Assembly: GCA_900473175.1 (NCBI GenBank)
Contig: UCKM01000013.1
Span: forward strand, 151,799 to 215,798
Direction of reading: 5' to 3'
Source of the DNA: Hyphomicrobiales bacterium
GTDB taxonomy: Bacteria > Pseudomonadota > Alphaproteobacteria > Rhizobiales > Rhizobiaceae
Length of the DNA: 64,000 nt
Below the pieces are notes generated by a model. That model saw nothing but the letters and a program-made list of their open reading frames with translations. It ran no database searches and had not been told where the DNA came from. Positions 39,139 to 49,251 of the stretch are shown piece by piece. Each line of letters starts with the position of its first letter. Position 1 is the stretch's first letter. The translations under genes were made by a program, and so were the position numbers.

Positions 39139-40998
39139 TTAGCGCCGGCCGAAGAGCCGTTCAATATCGCTGAGCTTGAGCTCGATATAGGTTGGCCGGC
39201 CGTGATTGCAGGTGCCGGAGCCCGGCGTTTCTTCCATTTGCCGCAACAAGGCATTCATCTCGTCCGGTTTCAAACGCCTGCCCGACCTGACCGAGCCGTG
39301 GCACGCCATCGTCGCCGCGACATGGTCGAGGATTGCTTTGAGCCCGTTGGACGTGTCGTGCTCGGCGATCTCGTCGGCAAGGTCGCGGATAAGTTGCTGG
39401 GTGTCGATCTCCCCCAGCATGGCCGGGGTCTCACGCACCGCGACCGCGCCGGGGCCGAAAGCCTCGATGCCAAGCCCAAAGCGGGTAAGCGTTTCCGCAT
39501 GCGCAACCAGCCGCTCGACATCCTCTTCCGGCAGATCGACGATCTCCGGGATGAGCAGCATCTGGGCCGGGAGCGGTTTGGAATGCAAAGCGTTCTTCAG
39601 CGCCTCATAAACAAGGCGCTCGTGCGCCGCGTGCTGGTCCACGATGACCAGACTATCCTCGGTCTGGGAGACGATGTAGTTGGCGTGGATTTGTGCTCGC
39701 GCTGCGCCGAGGGGAGCTGCCATCAGTTCCTTGGGCACTTCGACTAAACTGGCGCGTGCATCGGCCGCGAGTGCCTCGGCGCCGTCATAAAGGAAAGCCT
39801 GGGCCGTTTCGGCAAATCCGCCGGAAAAAGCAGAAGGCGGTTCCGTCTCGAATGGCCGGAAAGGCGATTGCTGAACGGAATAGTTCTGGTTGACGGCAAG
39901 AGGGCTGCGCCAATCATGGCGAGGTGACGCCGGGCGTGCCGGTTCCGCTCCGCCAAGCCGAAATGAGTTCAGCATCGCTTCTGCACCGCTGGTTGCGGCG
40001 CGAATGCCGGACTGACCGAGCGCCTCGCGAATGGCACCGACGATCAATCCGCGCACCAGCCCAGGATCGCGGAAACGCACATCGGCCTTTGCGGGATGTA
40101 CATTGACATCCACCAGCGCCGGATCAAGGCTGAGGAAGAGCACCACCACGGGGTGACGGTCGCGCGAAATCACATCGGCATAGGCGCCGCGAATGGCACC
40201 CCATATCTGCTTGTCGCGGACCGGTCGGCCGTTCACATAGGCGAACTGGTGCAGGCTATTGGCGCGGTTGAACGCCGGGATGCCGGCAAAGCCGGTCAGG
40301 CGCACCCCTTCGCGCTCCGCATCGATGGCAATGGCGTTTTCCGGAAACTCCCTGCCGAGCACCTGCGAAATGCGTTCGAGCATGCCCGCCGATCCCAAGC
40401 CCGTCGCAGCAAGCTCAAGGGTTGTCCGGTCGCTGCCTGCGATTGAAAAGCGAATATGAGGAAAAGCGATGGCTATGCGCTTGACCACGTCACTGATCGC
40501 GGCTGCCTCGGCCCGATCGGTCTTCATGAATTTCAGCCGCGCCGGCGTCGCAAAGAAAAGATCGCGTACCTCGGCAATCGTTCCGCCATTCATCGGCGTG
40601 GGACGTGGTTCATCGAGGCGCCCACCATGCACGCTGACCTCAAAACCGGAATCCGCCTCGGCCGGACGCGATCTCAGCAATAGACGCGAAACAGAGCCGA
40701 TCGACGGCAGTGCTTCGCCGCGAAAGCCGAGCGCTCTAATGTCATGCACGTCATCGGTGAGTTTCGAGGTGCAATGGCGCGCGACGGCAAGGGGCAGTTC
40801 CTCCGAGGGGATACCCGATCCATTGTCGGTAACGCGGATGAGGTTCTTGCCACCGCCTGCCGTGACGATCTCGATGCGCGTTGCACCGGAGTCAATGGCG
40901 TTTTCAACCAGCTCCTTCACCACGCTCGCGGGGCGTTCGATGACTTCGCCCGCTGCAATCTGGTTGATGATGGTTTCGGTAAGCAGTTTGATGGCCAT
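39139..40998 (-). CDS. mutL: DNA mismatch repair protein MutL
   Basis: Mismatch-repair mediator, a GHKL ATPase that links MutS to strand incision. The 619-residue product has the ATP-lid motifs [26 protein letters not shown] and [10 protein letters not shown] near the N-terminus. In the C-terminal domain [12 protein letters not shown] (about 454-465) fits the endonuclease motif DQHAx2Ex4E, and [11 protein letters not shown] is its accessory block. So it is the nicking type of MutL, expected in bacteria lacking MutH. ATG 40998 ([19 protein letters not shown]) is the family start. Confidence 0.97.
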   Translation of the reverse strand: MAIKLLTETIINQIAAGEVIERPASVVKELVENAIDSGATRIEIVTAGGGKNLIRVTDNGSGIPSEELPLAVARHCTSKLTDDVHDIRALGFRGEALPSIGSVSRLLLRSRPAEADSGFEVSVHGGRLDEPRPTPMNGGTIAEVRDLFFATPARLKFMKTDRAEAAAISDVVKRIAIAFPHIRFSIAGSDRTTLELAATGLGSAGMLERISQVLGREFPENAIAIDAEREGVRLTGFAGIPAFNRANSLHQFAYVNGRPVRDKQIWGAIRGAYADVISRDRHPVVVLFLSLDPALVDVNVHPAKADVRFRDPGLVRGLIVGAIREALGQSGIRAATSGAEAMLNSFRLGGAEPARPASPRHDWRSPLAVNQNYSVQQSPFRPFETEPPSAFSGGFAETAQAFLYDGAEALAADARASLVEVPKELMAAPLGAARAQIHANYIVSQTEDSLVIVDQHAAHERLVYEALKNALHSKPLPAQMLLIPEIVDLPEEDVERLVAHAETLTRFGLGIEAFGPGAVAVRETPAMLGEIDTQQLIRDLADEIAEHDTSNGLKAILDHVAATMACHGSVRSGRRLKPDEMNALLRQMEETPGSGTCNHGRPTYIELKLSDIERLFGRR

Positions 40999-41138
40999 CC
41001 ACGACATATAGGGGATTCTTCCCACTGCGGAAATGCGGCGGGCGAATGCGTCCCCCGAAAATTATTTTAAGCTGAAAACATCTGGCCATCGCACCGTTTT
41101 TGGTGGTAGGTCTTTTCCCATATCAAGGAGGAAAAACC

Positions 41139-42329
41139 ATGGCCAATTCCAAGCCGTCCTTTGTCTGGACTGATCCCTTTCTCTTGGAAGATCAATTGAC
41201 CGAAGACGAGCGGATGATCCGCGACAGCGCCCGCGCCTTCGCGCAAAACGAGCTTCTGCCGCGTATCGAAGAGGCCTATCTGGAAGAAAAGACCGATCCC
41301 GCGCTCTTCAGGCTGATGGGTGAATCCGGCCTTCTGGGCGTTACCCTGCCCGAGGAATATGGTACGGCGGGCGCCTCCTACGTCGCCTATGGGCTCGTCG
41401 CCCGTGAGGTCGAGCGCGTCGACAGCGGCTATCGTTCGATGATGAGCGTGCAGTCCTCGCTGGTCATGTATCCGATCTACGCTTATGGCTCGGAGGAACA
41501 GCGCAAGAAATATCTGCCGAAACTTGCTTCCGGCGAATGGATCGGCTGCTTTGGCTTGACCGAACCCGATGCTGGTTCCGACCCCGCGGGAATGAAAACT
41601 CGCGCCGAGAAGGTGGCCGACGGCTATCGCCTTTCCGGTTCGAAAATGTGGATATCGAACTCCCCCATCGCGGATGTTTTTGTCGTCTGGGCCAAATCCG
41701 ACGCCCATGAAGGTCAGATCCGCGGCTTTGTGCTCGAAAAGGGCATGAAGGGCCTATCCGCGCCGAAGATCGGAGGCAAGCTGTCGCTGCGCGCATCGAT
41801 TACCGGCGAGATCGTCATGGACGGCGTCGTCGTCGGCGAGGAACATTTGTTGCCGAACGTTTCAGGTCTGAAAGGACCGTTCGGCTGTCTCAATCGCGCT
41901 CGGTACGGTATCTCGTGGGGCGTTATGGGCGCTGCAGAAGACTGCTGGCAGCGTACGGTCCAATATGGGCTCGACCGCAAGCAATTTGGCAGGCCGCTGG
42001 CGGCAACGCAGCTGTTCCAGAAGAAATTCGCCGACATGCAGACGGAGATTGCGCTCGGCTTGCAGGCCTCGTTGCGCGTCGGTCGCCTCTTTGATGAGGG
42101 CAAGGTCGCGCCGGAGATGATCAGCCTCGTCAAGCGCAACAATTGCGGCAAGGCGCTCGATATTGCCCGCGTCGCCCGCGACATGCATGGCGGTAACGGC
42201 ATCCAGATCGGCTATCATGTGATGCGGCACGCGCAGAACCTCGAAACAGTCAATACCTATGAGGGCACGCACGATGTCCACGCCCTCATCCTCGGCCGGG
42301 CGCAGACTGGCATCCAGGCGTTCTTCTGA
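41139..42329 (+). CDS. gcdH: Acyl-CoA dehydrogenase, glutaryl-CoA dehydrogenase type
   Basis: FAD enzyme that oxidatively decarboxylates glutaryl-CoA to crotonyl-CoA in lysine/tryptophan catabolism. The 396-residue product shows [31 protein letters not shown] and the C-terminal [20 protein letters not shown], whose catalytic Glu lies in YEGTHD; these fit GcdH better than other acyl-CoA dehydrogenases. ATG 41139 follows a strong AAGGAGG; an open frame extends to 41100. It converges on the aminotransferase gene with a 7-base gap. Confidence 0.92.
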   Translation: MANSKPSFVWTDPFLLEDQLTEDERMIRDSARAFAQNELLPRIEEAYLEEKTDPALFRLMGESGLLGVTLPEEYGTAGASYVAYGLVAREVERVDSGYRSMMSVQSSLVMYPIYAYGSEEQRKKYLPKLASGEWIGCFGLTEPDAGSDPAGMKTRAEKVADGYRLSGSKMWISNSPIADVFVVWAKSDAHEGQIRGFVLEKGMKGLSAPKIGGKLSLRASITGEIVMDGVVVGEEHLLPNVSGLKGPFGCLNRARYGISWGVMGAAEDCWQRTVQYGLDRKQFGRPLAATQLFQKKFADMQTEIALGLQASLRVGRLFDEGKVAPEMISLVKRNNCGKALDIARVARDMHGGNGIQIGYHVMRHAQNLETVNTYEGTHDVHALILGRAQTGIQAFF

Positions 42330-42341
42330 CAACCGGTCAGA
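42325..42341. terminator. Possible bidirectional hairpin between gcdH and aminotransferase gene
   Basis: The sequence TCTGAC aaccg GTCAGA forms a 6-bp perfect stem across the stop of gcdH and the end of the convergent aminotransferase gene. There is no T run, so this is a weak candidate. Confidence 0.35.
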
Positions 42342-43629
42342 GGTTTCGCTGTGCGTGCAGTTTGTCGACTGCGGCGAGAAGGATGCACAATGCGATGCCT
42401 TCAGATGCGAGCCGCACCTCGTCAAGCGATGGAAACGTCGGTGCAAGGCGAAGCGTGCTGTCGTGCGGATCGCGTCCGTAGGGGGACGTGGCGCCAGCAG
42501 GAGTCAAGACAACGCCAGCCTCGCGGGCAAGCTCGACGACATCACGGGCTGTACCAGGCATGGCATCGACGCAGATGAAATAGCCGCCTTCGGGTTTGGT
42601 CCACTTTGCAACGCCGGTCCCGGATAACCGGGTCTCCAAGGCTTCGATGACAGTGTCGAACTTCGGAGCAATCAGGACGCGATGCGCCTCCATGTGGCGG
42701 TGCAGGCCTTCCATGTTCCTCAGAAACCGCACATGGCGCAACTGGTTCAGCTTGTCAGGGCCGATCGTCCGCTTGCCCGCGCGGGCAAGGTACCATTTCA
42801 CATTGGCGGGCGATGAAGCGAAAAGCGCAAGACCAGCGCCGGCAAGGGTAATTTTCGATGTGGAAGCGAAGACAAAGGCGCGATCCGGATGATCCGCCTG
42901 TTCGCAGAGTTCGAGGATATTGGCGATCTCGTGCCGATGCGGCGTCAGGTGATGCACCGCATAGGCATTGTCCCAGAACAGGCGGAAATCCGGCGCACCC
43001 GTGCGCATCGATGCCAGACGTTCCAGGGTCTCGGTCGAGTAAACGTCCCCGGACGGGTTCGAGTATTTCGGCACGCACCACATGCCCTTGACATCGGGAT
43101 CGGTCACCAGTTCCTCGACCATATCCATGTCGGGGCCATTTCCGCCCAGCGGAACAGGCAGCATGCGAATGCCAAATTCTTCGCAAATGGCAAAATGCCG
43201 GTCGTACCCGGGGACAGGGCAGATGAAGGCAGGTGCGCCGCCTGCCTGCTGCGACCACGGCTCCATCTCGCCGGGAACGCCCTTGACCATGGACCACAAA
43301 AGGCAGTCATGCATCATGGCTAGACTGGAATTGTCCCCGACCACGATTTGCTCCAGCGGTGCTCCCATCATGGGCGCGAACAAAGCCCGCACTTCGGTGA
43401 GGCCCTGCAACCCGCCATAATTGCGCGCGTCTTCACCGGCCTCGCTGAAATGATCGCCGTTGCCCGGCAGTGCGAGCATGCCATTGGCAAGGTCGAGCTG
43501 TTCCGGGCTGGGTTTGCCCCGGGTCATGTCGATCTTAAGGCCGCGAGCCCGAAACGCCGCATAGTCGCTAAGAACGCGATCGCGCAGCGCGTGGAGGTCT
43601 CCGGCGCTCAACTCAGCAATTGAACTCAT
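42337..43629 (-). CDS. PLP-dependent aminotransferase (type I fold, aspartate aminotransferase-like)
   Basis: A 430-residue fold-type I enzyme of the group often annotated as aspartate/alanine-glyoxylate aminotransferase-like (MTRGKPSPEQLDLANGML near the start). The PLP-binding lysine is in FASTSKITLAGAGLALFASS; the ring-stacking and phosphate-binding context is PKYSNPSGDVYS and DNAYAVHHL. Amino donor not assignable. The frame is open upstream to about 44013 because it runs through the next gene out of frame; ATG 43629 is the correct start. Confidence 0.9.
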   Translation of the reverse strand: MSSIAELSAGDLHALRDRVLSDYAAFRARGLKIDMTRGKPSPEQLDLANGMLALPGNGDHFSEAGEDARNYGGLQGLTEVRALFAPMMGAPLEQIVVGDNSSLAMMHDCLLWSMVKGVPGEMEPWSQQAGGAPAFICPVPGYDRHFAICEEFGIRMLPVPLGGNGPDMDMVEELVTDPDVKGMWCVPKYSNPSGDVYSTETLERLASMRTGAPDFRLFWDNAYAVHHLTPHRHEIANILELCEQADHPDRAFVFASTSKITLAGAGLALFASSPANVKWYLARAGKRTIGPDKLNQLRHVRFLRNMEGLHRHMEAHRVLIAPKFDTVIEALETRLSGTGVAKWTKPEGGYFICVDAMPGTARDVVELAREAGVVLTPAGATSPYGRDPHDSTLRLAPTFPSLDEVRLASEGIALCILLAAVDKLHAQRNL

Positions 43630-43636
43630 TTCAGGT

Positions 43637-43975
43637 TCAGCCCTTTTGCTGCTGTACAATACCGTAGATATTTGTCGAGCGGGCGCCGGAGCGGCAATAG
43701 GCAAGGACGGGTCCTTCCGCTTGCGCCAGTGCGTCAGCCATCGCATCGACATCATCCTGCGTAAGTTGGCCGGAAACCACCGGGATGTAATAAACCGAAA
43801 TGCCTGCTTTTTCGGCAACCTTTTCGATCTCGGTAAAATCGGGCTGGTCTGGCGCTTCGCCGTTCGGACGATTGCAGATGATCGTGTGATAGCCCGCAGC
43901 AGCGATGTCGCGCACGTCATCGGGTGAAATCTGGCCGCTGACGGCATAGCCTTCGTCAATTTGACGGATATCCAT
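43637..43975 (-). CDS. TIGR01244 family phosphatase/sulfurtransferase-like protein
   Basis: A 112-residue protein of the Blh/TIGR01244 family, which has a protein-tyrosine-phosphatase-like fold. The catalytic P-loop C-x5-R is present as YCRSGARST; the front of the fold is MDIRQIDEGYAVSGQISPDD. Members are found alone or fused to beta-lactamase-like sulfur dioxygenases, so a sulfide-linked role is possible. ATG 43975 matches the family; the frame runs to 44020. Lies 7 bases upstream of the aminotransferase gene and is probably in its operon. Confidence 0.85.
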   Translation of the reverse strand: MDIRQIDEGYAVSGQISPDDVRDIAAAGYHTIICNRPNGEAPDQPDFTEIEKVAEKAGISVYYIPVVSGQLTQDDVDAMADALAQAEGPVLAYCRSGARSTNIYGIVQQQKG

Positions 43976-44227
43976 TTTATGTTCCTGGAGAAGTGTGAAT
44001 GTCCCACCACCATACATCAAAAGATGGTCAAAGCCAGATCAAAGCGCGGGATCAGCTTCGTGGTGCTTTTCTTTTAATCACTTTGTCAAATGTGACTAAA
44101 ATCTAGCCTGCGGGTGGCCCGGGGTTGGCAGGACTGTCAAGAAGGCGCTTGCGGCAGTCTGGGATGCGAGTGTCATAAATTGCGGATAAATTTGAACAAT
44201 TCAGAATTTTCATCTTCATCGGCGAAG
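43976..44227. other. Divergent intergenic region upstream of urtA
   Basis: About 250 bases separating the TIGR01244 gene (minus strand) from the urtA promoter. It is AT-rich around 44065-44105. A TGGTGC half-site for NtrC-like activators is seen at 44061-44066, but no full inverted repeat could be confirmed. No gene or RNA is supported. Confidence 0.5.
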
Positions 44228-44244
44228 TTGGCACACTCGTTGCT
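44228..44244 (+). promoter_or_regulatory. Sigma-54 promoter of urtABCDE
   Basis: TTGGCAC, five bases, TTGCT: the -24 GG (44230-44231) and -12 GC (44242-44243) elements are ten bases apart, a full match to the YTGGCAC-N5-TTGCW consensus. The start site would be near 44255, about 30 bases before the urtA ATG. This implies nitrogen-regulated, NtrC-type activation. Confidence 0.88.
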
Positions 44245-44285
44245 TTGAACTCTTCGGTGCATACAACCAAAGAGGATTTACTTTA

Positions 44286-45584
44286 ATGTTCAGTCTTACG
44301 ACCAAATTAATTGGAACCTTGACTGCTGCCGCGATGGGGGCGTCGCTGGCCCTTTCGCCGGCCAAAGCGGCAGATGACACGATCAAGGTCGGCATCCTGC
44401 ATTCGCTGTCCGGCACGATGGCGATTTCCGAAACCACGCTCAAGGACACGATGCTGTTTCTGATTGACGAGCAAAACAAGAAGGGCGGCGTTCTCGGCAA
44501 GAAGCTCGAGGCGGTGGTTGTTGATCCGGCGTCCGACTGGCCGCTCTTTGCCGAAAAGGCCCGGCAGCTGATCGAACAGGACAAGGTTGCCGCCGTTTTC
44601 GGCTGCTGGACCTCATCCTCGCGCAAATCCGTTCTGCCGGTTTTCGAAGAACTGAATTCGATGCTTTTCTACCCAGTCCAGTATGAGGGCGAAGAAAGCT
44701 CGCGCAACGTCTTCTACACGGGCGCGGCGCCGAACCAGCAGGCGATACCAGCCGTCGACTATCTCGCCAAGGAAGAGGGTGTCCAGCGTTGGGTCCTTGC
44801 CGGCACCGACTACGTCTATCCCCAGACCACCAACAAGATCCTCAAGGCCTATCTCAACGCCAAAGGCGTGAAGGACGAGGATATCATGATCAACTACACG
44901 CCGTTTGGCCATTCCGATTGGCAGACGATCGTCTCCGACATCAAGAAATTCGGTTCGGCCGGCAAGAAGACTGCCGTTGTATCGACCATCAATGGTGACG
45001 CGAATGTGCCATTCTACAAAGAACTCGCCAATCAGGGCATCAAGGCCGAAGACATCCCGGTCGTCGCTTTTTCGGTCGGTGAAGAAGAACTGGCCGGCCT
45101 CGATACCAAGCCCCTCGTCGGCCATCTCGCTGCCTGGAACTATTTCGAGTCCGTCGATGCCGATGCCAATTCTGACTTCATCAAGAAATGGCATACCTTC
45201 ATCAAGAACGACAAGCGCGTGACCAACGATCCGATGGAAGCCACCTATATCGGCTTCAACATGTGGGTTAAGGCGGTTGAAGCTGCCGGAACTACGGATT
45301 CCAATGCCGTCATCGACTCCATCGTTGGCGTGTCGGTTCCGAACCTGTCCGGCGGATCCTCGACGATGATGCCGAACCACCATATCACCAAGCCCGTATT
45401 GATCGGCGAAGTGCAGGATGATGGCCAGTTCGACATCGTCTATCGCACACCTGGCCTCGTCGTCGGTGATGAATGGTCCGACTACCTCCCTGGCTCCAAG
45501 GACCTCATCTCCGATTGGCGCAAGCCCATGTCCTGCGGCAACTTCAATGTCGTCAGCGGCAAGTGCGGCGGCGTGACCAACTAA
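44286..45584 (+). CDS. urtA: Urea ABC transporter, substrate-binding protein
   Basis: Periplasmic urea-binding protein of the branched-chain amino acid/amide family. The 432-residue product has a signal (TLTAAAMGASLALSPAKAA) and the UrtA-typical start of the mature protein, IKVGILHSLSGTMAISETT, plus VFGCWTSSSRKSVLPVFEEL and FYPVQYEGEESSRNVFYTGA. ATG 44286 follows AGAGGA. It heads the urtABCDE operon behind a sigma-54 promoter. Confidence 0.96.
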   Translation: MFSLTTKLIGTLTAAAMGASLALSPAKAADDTIKVGILHSLSGTMAISETTLKDTMLFLIDEQNKKGGVLGKKLEAVVVDPASDWPLFAEKARQLIEQDKVAAVFGCWTSSSRKSVLPVFEELNSMLFYPVQYEGEESSRNVFYTGAAPNQQAIPAVDYLAKEEGVQRWVLAGTDYVYPQTTNKILKAYLNAKGVKDEDIMINYTPFGHSDWQTIVSDIKKFGSAGKKTAVVSTINGDANVPFYKELANQGIKAEDIPVVAFSVGEEELAGLDTKPLVGHLAAWNYFESVDADANSDFIKKWHTFIKNDKRVTNDPMEATYIGFNMWVKAVEAAGTTDSNAVIDSIVGVSVPNLSGGSSTMMPNHHITKPVLIGEVQDDGQFDIVYRTPGLVVGDEWSDYLPGSKDLISDWRKPMSCGNFNVVSGKCGGVTN

Positions 45585-45626
45585 AAAACGCCTTCGGCTT
45601 CGGTTCGGGGCATCATCCGGAGCCTG

Positions 45627-45654
45627 CTCCACCTCCGCTGCCGCGGGGGTGGAG
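45627..45654 (+). other. Intercistronic hairpin urtA-urtB
   Basis: A 7-bp stem (CTCCACC / GGTGGAG) with a 14-base GC-rich loop in the gap between urtA and urtB, without a T run. Such structures commonly protect the upstream message and help binding-protein mRNA exceed permease mRNA. Confidence 0.55.
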
Positions 45655-45690
45655 TTCCCCCGAGAAGAATTTTAAACACAGGATTGATTG

Positions 45691-47316
45691 ATGCAATTTA
45701 CCCGTTTGCTGTTCGTTCTTGCCCTCATGCTCAGCGCCGTGACGTGCGTTGGCGGGGCGAACGCGCAGAACGTCGATGACGCGACGTTGCGCCCCCTTGT
45801 CCAAGCCCTTGCCGGCGACAATTTTGATGAAACCACCAAAGCCATTTCCGATCTCGTCAAGACGGACGATCCTCGCGTATCGTCCATCCTCAATGCTCTG
45901 AGCGCCGGTGACCTCTATGTCGCCAAGGCAGACAAGACAGTTTTTCTCGGTAAACGCGACGGTTCGGCTTACGCCGCGACAGATCCGCTTACCGCCGCAA
46001 AGCTCGATCCCGTGCCCCGGGATGCCGCTGAAAAAATCAAGGTGAACAACCGGCTACGCCGCGACATCGCCGCTGCGATCGGCGGGCTCACTCTGATGAG
46101 CGATAAACCGGCCGAACGGCGCTCTGCCGCCGAGGCTATCCTGAAAACGCGCGATCCGGAATCCATTCCCCTGCTCGACCAGGCGATCGCTGCGGAAAGC
46201 GACAAGGACATCAAGGCGTTGATGCAATTGGCGCGCGCCGCCGCCGTGCTCAGTTCGACGGCCCCAGACGATGCCAAGATCGCTGCAATTGCCGAAGTCA
46301 GTTCTGGCAATAGCCGCGATGCGCTCGGGCTCCTGACGCCGTTGCAAGGCGTGGACGGTCCCGTCGGCGACGCCGCCCGCGCCGCAATCGGCAGCATCAA
46401 CAGCAAGCTCGCCCTGTGGAACGGGATCCAGAACATCGTTTACGGTCTGTCGCTGGGCTCAGTCCTGTTGCTTGCCGCCATCGGGCTTGCCATCACCTTT
46501 GGCGTCATGGGTGTGATCAACATGGCCCACGGTGAAATGGTGATGATTGGCGCCTATACGACCTTCGTGGTGCAGCAGATCATCCGCGCTTCGGCGCCCG
46601 GTCTTTTCGACTATTCCCTCCTGATCGCGCTTCCTGCTGCCTTTCTCGTCTCAGGTGCGATCGGCGTCGTCATCGAGCGCGGCATCATTCGCTTTCTTTA
46701 TGGGCGGCCACTGGAGACATTGCTGGCAACATGGGGCATCTCGCTCGTCCTGCAACAGGCGATTCGCTCCTGGTTCGGCGCGTCCAATGTGCAGGTTGGA
46801 AACCCTTCCTGGATGGCTGGATCGTTCGATCTCGGTCTCCTGACGCTTACCTGGTCACGGCTGTGGATCATTGTTTTCGCTCTTTCCGTCTTCGCGGTTC
46901 TGCAATTGGTGCTGAAGAAAACCATGCTCGGTTTACGCATGCGCGCGGTCACGCAAAACCGCCGCATGGCTTCCTCCATGGGTATCAGAACGCCATGGGT
47001 TGATGCGCTCACCTTCGGCCTTGGCTCCGGCATTGCTGGCATCGCCGGCGTGGCGCTCAGCCAGATCGACAATGTCAGTCCCAATCTGGGGCAAGGCTAC
47101 ATCATCGACAGCTTCATGGTCGTCGTCTTCGGCGGCGTCGGTAATCTTTGGGGAACGCTACTCGGCGCCATGTCGCTCGGCATTGCCAACAAATTTCTCG
47201 AGCCCTTCGCGGGCGCCGTTCTTGGCAAGATCCTCGTTCTGGTTCTTATCATCCTGTTCATTCAGAAGCGTCCGCGCGGTCTCTTCGCACTCAAGGGAAG
47301 GGCGATCGAGGCATGA
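45691..47316 (+). CDS. urtB: Urea ABC transporter, permease UrtB
   Basis: First membrane subunit of the urea transporter, 541 residues. About the first 230 residues are exported or periplasmic (signal LLFVLALMLSAVTCVGGANA, then Ala-rich repeats with AERRSAAEAILKTRD), typical of UrtB. The rest is the LivH-like permease with GVMGVINMAHGEMVMIGAYT and VVVFGGVGNLWGTLLGAM. ATG 45691 is preferred to the TTG one codon earlier. Its stop overlaps the urtC start as ATGA. Confidence 0.95.
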   Translation: MQFTRLLFVLALMLSAVTCVGGANAQNVDDATLRPLVQALAGDNFDETTKAISDLVKTDDPRVSSILNALSAGDLYVAKADKTVFLGKRDGSAYAATDPLTAAKLDPVPRDAAEKIKVNNRLRRDIAAAIGGLTLMSDKPAERRSAAEAILKTRDPESIPLLDQAIAAESDKDIKALMQLARAAAVLSSTAPDDAKIAAIAEVSSGNSRDALGLLTPLQGVDGPVGDAARAAIGSINSKLALWNGIQNIVYGLSLGSVLLLAAIGLAITFGVMGVINMAHGEMVMIGAYTTFVVQQIIRASAPGLFDYSLLIALPAAFLVSGAIGVVIERGIIRFLYGRPLETLLATWGISLVLQQAIRSWFGASNVQVGNPSWMAGSFDLGLLTLTWSRLWIIVFALSVFAVLQLVLKKTMLGLRMRAVTQNRRMASSMGIRTPWVDALTFGLGSGIAGIAGVALSQIDNVSPNLGQGYIIDSFMVVVFGGVGNLWGTLLGAMSLGIANKFLEPFAGAVLGKILVLVLIILFIQKRPRGLFALKGRAIEA

Positions 47317-48494
47317 TCACCCAATGGCTCTTCACGCATGTCGACCGGCGCGGCGCATTCGTCATCGCGCTGCTCGTCGCAATCGCCGTGCTGGTTCCCC
47401 TTTCCAATTTGCTGTTGCCGGCAACATCGCCATTTCACATTCCGACCTATCTGGTTTCACTGATCGGCAAATATCTGACCTACGCGCTTCTGGCAGTCGC
47501 GCTCGATCTGGTCTGGGGTTTCTGCGGCATTCTTTCCCTTGGCCACGGTGCGTTCTTCGCCCTTGGCGGCTACGCCATGGGCATGTACCTGATGCGCCAG
47601 ATCGGCCCGCGCGGAGTCTATGCTGATCCGGTGTTGCCCGACTTCATGGTCTTCCTGAACTGGAAGGAACTCCCCTGGTTCTGGCACGGCTTCAATCATT
47701 TCTGGTTCGCCGCGCTGATGGTCGTGCTCGTTCCCGGGCTGCTCGCCTTCGCTTTCGGCTGGCTGGCGTTCCGCTCGCGTGTCACCGGCGTCTATCTTTC
47801 CATCATCACCCAGGCGCTCACCTACGCGCTGCTGCTGGCTTTTTTCCGCAACGATATGGGTTTCGGCGGCAACAACGGCCTGACCGATTTCAAGGACATC
47901 CTCGGCTACAACATTCAAGCCGACAGCACCCGTTCCATGCTCTTTGCGGCCACCGCGCTGTTTGTGGCACTGGCCGTGTTCGTGACAAGCTTCATCGTCC
48001 GCTCCAAGCTGGGAAAGGTATTGGTGGGCGTGCGCGACGCGGAGAGCCGCATGCGCTTCCTCGGCTATCGTGTCGATCGCTACAAGCTCTTCGTCTGGAC
48101 GATCTCGGCCATGATGGCCGGTATTGCCGGGGCGCTCTATGTCCCCCAGGTCGGCATTATCAATCCATCGGAGTTCGAGCCGGCCAACTCGATCGAAGCG
48201 GTGATCTGGGTGGCCGTCGGCGGCCGCGGTACGATCATCGGCCCGATCATCGGTGCGGTGCTGGTCAACTTCGGCAAGACATACTTCACCGCCGCGTTTC
48301 CTGAAATCTGGCTGTTCGCGCTGGGCGCGCTGTTCATCATCGTCACGCTGTTCCTGCCGAAGGGCATTCTCGGCCTCTACGGGTCGTGGAAGGCGCGATG
48401 GGCGGAGCGTGTCGCACGCAAACGCGATGGCGGCCCGCCACCCGTGGCTGACGCGAACTCCACGCAGATCCCAGAACCCCAGGCAGCGGAATAG
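47313..48494 (+). CDS. urtC: Urea ABC transporter, permease UrtC
   Basis: Second membrane subunit, 393 residues, LivM-like. Several membrane segments are present, with the cytoplasmic coupling region VGVRDAESRMRFLGYRVDRY and the block LVWGFCGILSLGHGAFFALG near the N-terminus; the UrtC-type end is WVAVGGRGTIIGPIIGAVLV. The ATG at 47313 overlaps the urtB stop; an in-frame ATG further upstream lies inside urtB and is not used. Confidence 0.95.
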   Translation: MITQWLFTHVDRRGAFVIALLVAIAVLVPLSNLLLPATSPFHIPTYLVSLIGKYLTYALLAVALDLVWGFCGILSLGHGAFFALGGYAMGMYLMRQIGPRGVYADPVLPDFMVFLNWKELPWFWHGFNHFWFAALMVVLVPGLLAFAFGWLAFRSRVTGVYLSIITQALTYALLLAFFRNDMGFGGNNGLTDFKDILGYNIQADSTRSMLFAATALFVALAVFVTSFIVRSKLGKVLVGVRDAESRMRFLGYRVDRYKLFVWTISAMMAGIAGALYVPQVGIINPSEFEPANSIEAVIWVAVGGRGTIIGPIIGAVLVNFGKTYFTAAFPEIWLFALGALFIIVTLFLPKGILGLYGSWKARWAERVARKRDGGPPPVADANSTQIPEPQAAE

Positions 48495-48497
48495 ATC

Positions 48498-49244
48498 ATG
48501 AAAGCGCAGGATACTCTTCTATATCTCGATGGGGTCTCGGTGTCGTTCGATGGCTTCCGTGCCATCAACAATCTGTCGCTCGTTCTCCAGGCAGGCGAAA
48601 TGCGTGCCGTGATCGGGCCGAATGGGGCCGGCAAGACCACGATGATGGACATTATCACTGGCAAGACCCGGCCCGATGCCGGCGACGTCTATTTCAATGG
48701 CGATATCGATCTGACGCGGCATGACGAGGCGGAAATCGCCTTGCTCGGCATCGGCCGCAAGTTCCAGAAGCCAACCGTATTCGAAAGTCATACGGTCGAG
48801 GACAATCTCGTACTGGCGCTGGCTGGACCGAGGTCAGCATTTTCGGCCCTCTTCCACCGCCAGAGCCACGATGAAGCGGAGCGGATCGAAGACATTCTCT
48901 ATACGATCCGCCTGAACGGAAAACGCGACTGGCTTGCGGCCAACCTTTCGCACGGCCAGAAGCAGTGGCTCGAGATCGGCATGTTGCTGGCGCAGGACCC
49001 GAAGCTCTTGCTGGTGGATGAGCCAGTTGCCGGCATGACCGACGCCGAAACCGCTGAGACCGCCAAGCTTTTGCGCGAGATTGCCAGGACGCGCTCGGTG
49101 CTCGTCGTCGAGCACGACATGCATTTCGTCCGCGAACTCGACGTGAAGGTCACATGCCTGCACGAAGGTTCGGTGCTGGCCGAAGGCTCGCTCGATTTTG
49201 TCAGCAATGACCAGCGCGTAATAGAAGTCTATCTGGGGCGATAG
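48498..49244 (+). CDS. urtD: Urea ABC transporter, ATP-binding protein UrtD
   Basis: LivG-like ATPase of 248 residues. Walker A GPNGAGKTTMMD, the signature NLSHGQKQWLEIGMLLAQDP (the Gly-Gln form LSHGQ), Walker B LLLVDEPVAG and the H-loop VVEHDM are present. It starts 3 bases after urtC and is followed by urtE after 7 bases. It couples ATP hydrolysis to urea uptake with UrtE. Confidence 0.95.
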   Translation: MKAQDTLLYLDGVSVSFDGFRAINNLSLVLQAGEMRAVIGPNGAGKTTMMDIITGKTRPDAGDVYFNGDIDLTRHDEAEIALLGIGRKFQKPTVFESHTVEDNLVLALAGPRSAFSALFHRQSHDEAERIEDILYTIRLNGKRDWLAANLSHGQKQWLEIGMLLAQDPKLLLVDEPVAGMTDAETAETAKLLREIARTRSVLVVEHDMHFVRELDVKVTCLHEGSVLAEGSLDFVSNDQRVIEVYLGR

Positions 49245-49251
49245 GAACGAC

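Noticed and set aside
42337..44013. Aminotransferase extended by 128 N-terminal residues
   Set aside because: The extension runs through the TIGR01244 gene out of frame and has no similarity; ATG 43629 gives the family N-terminus.
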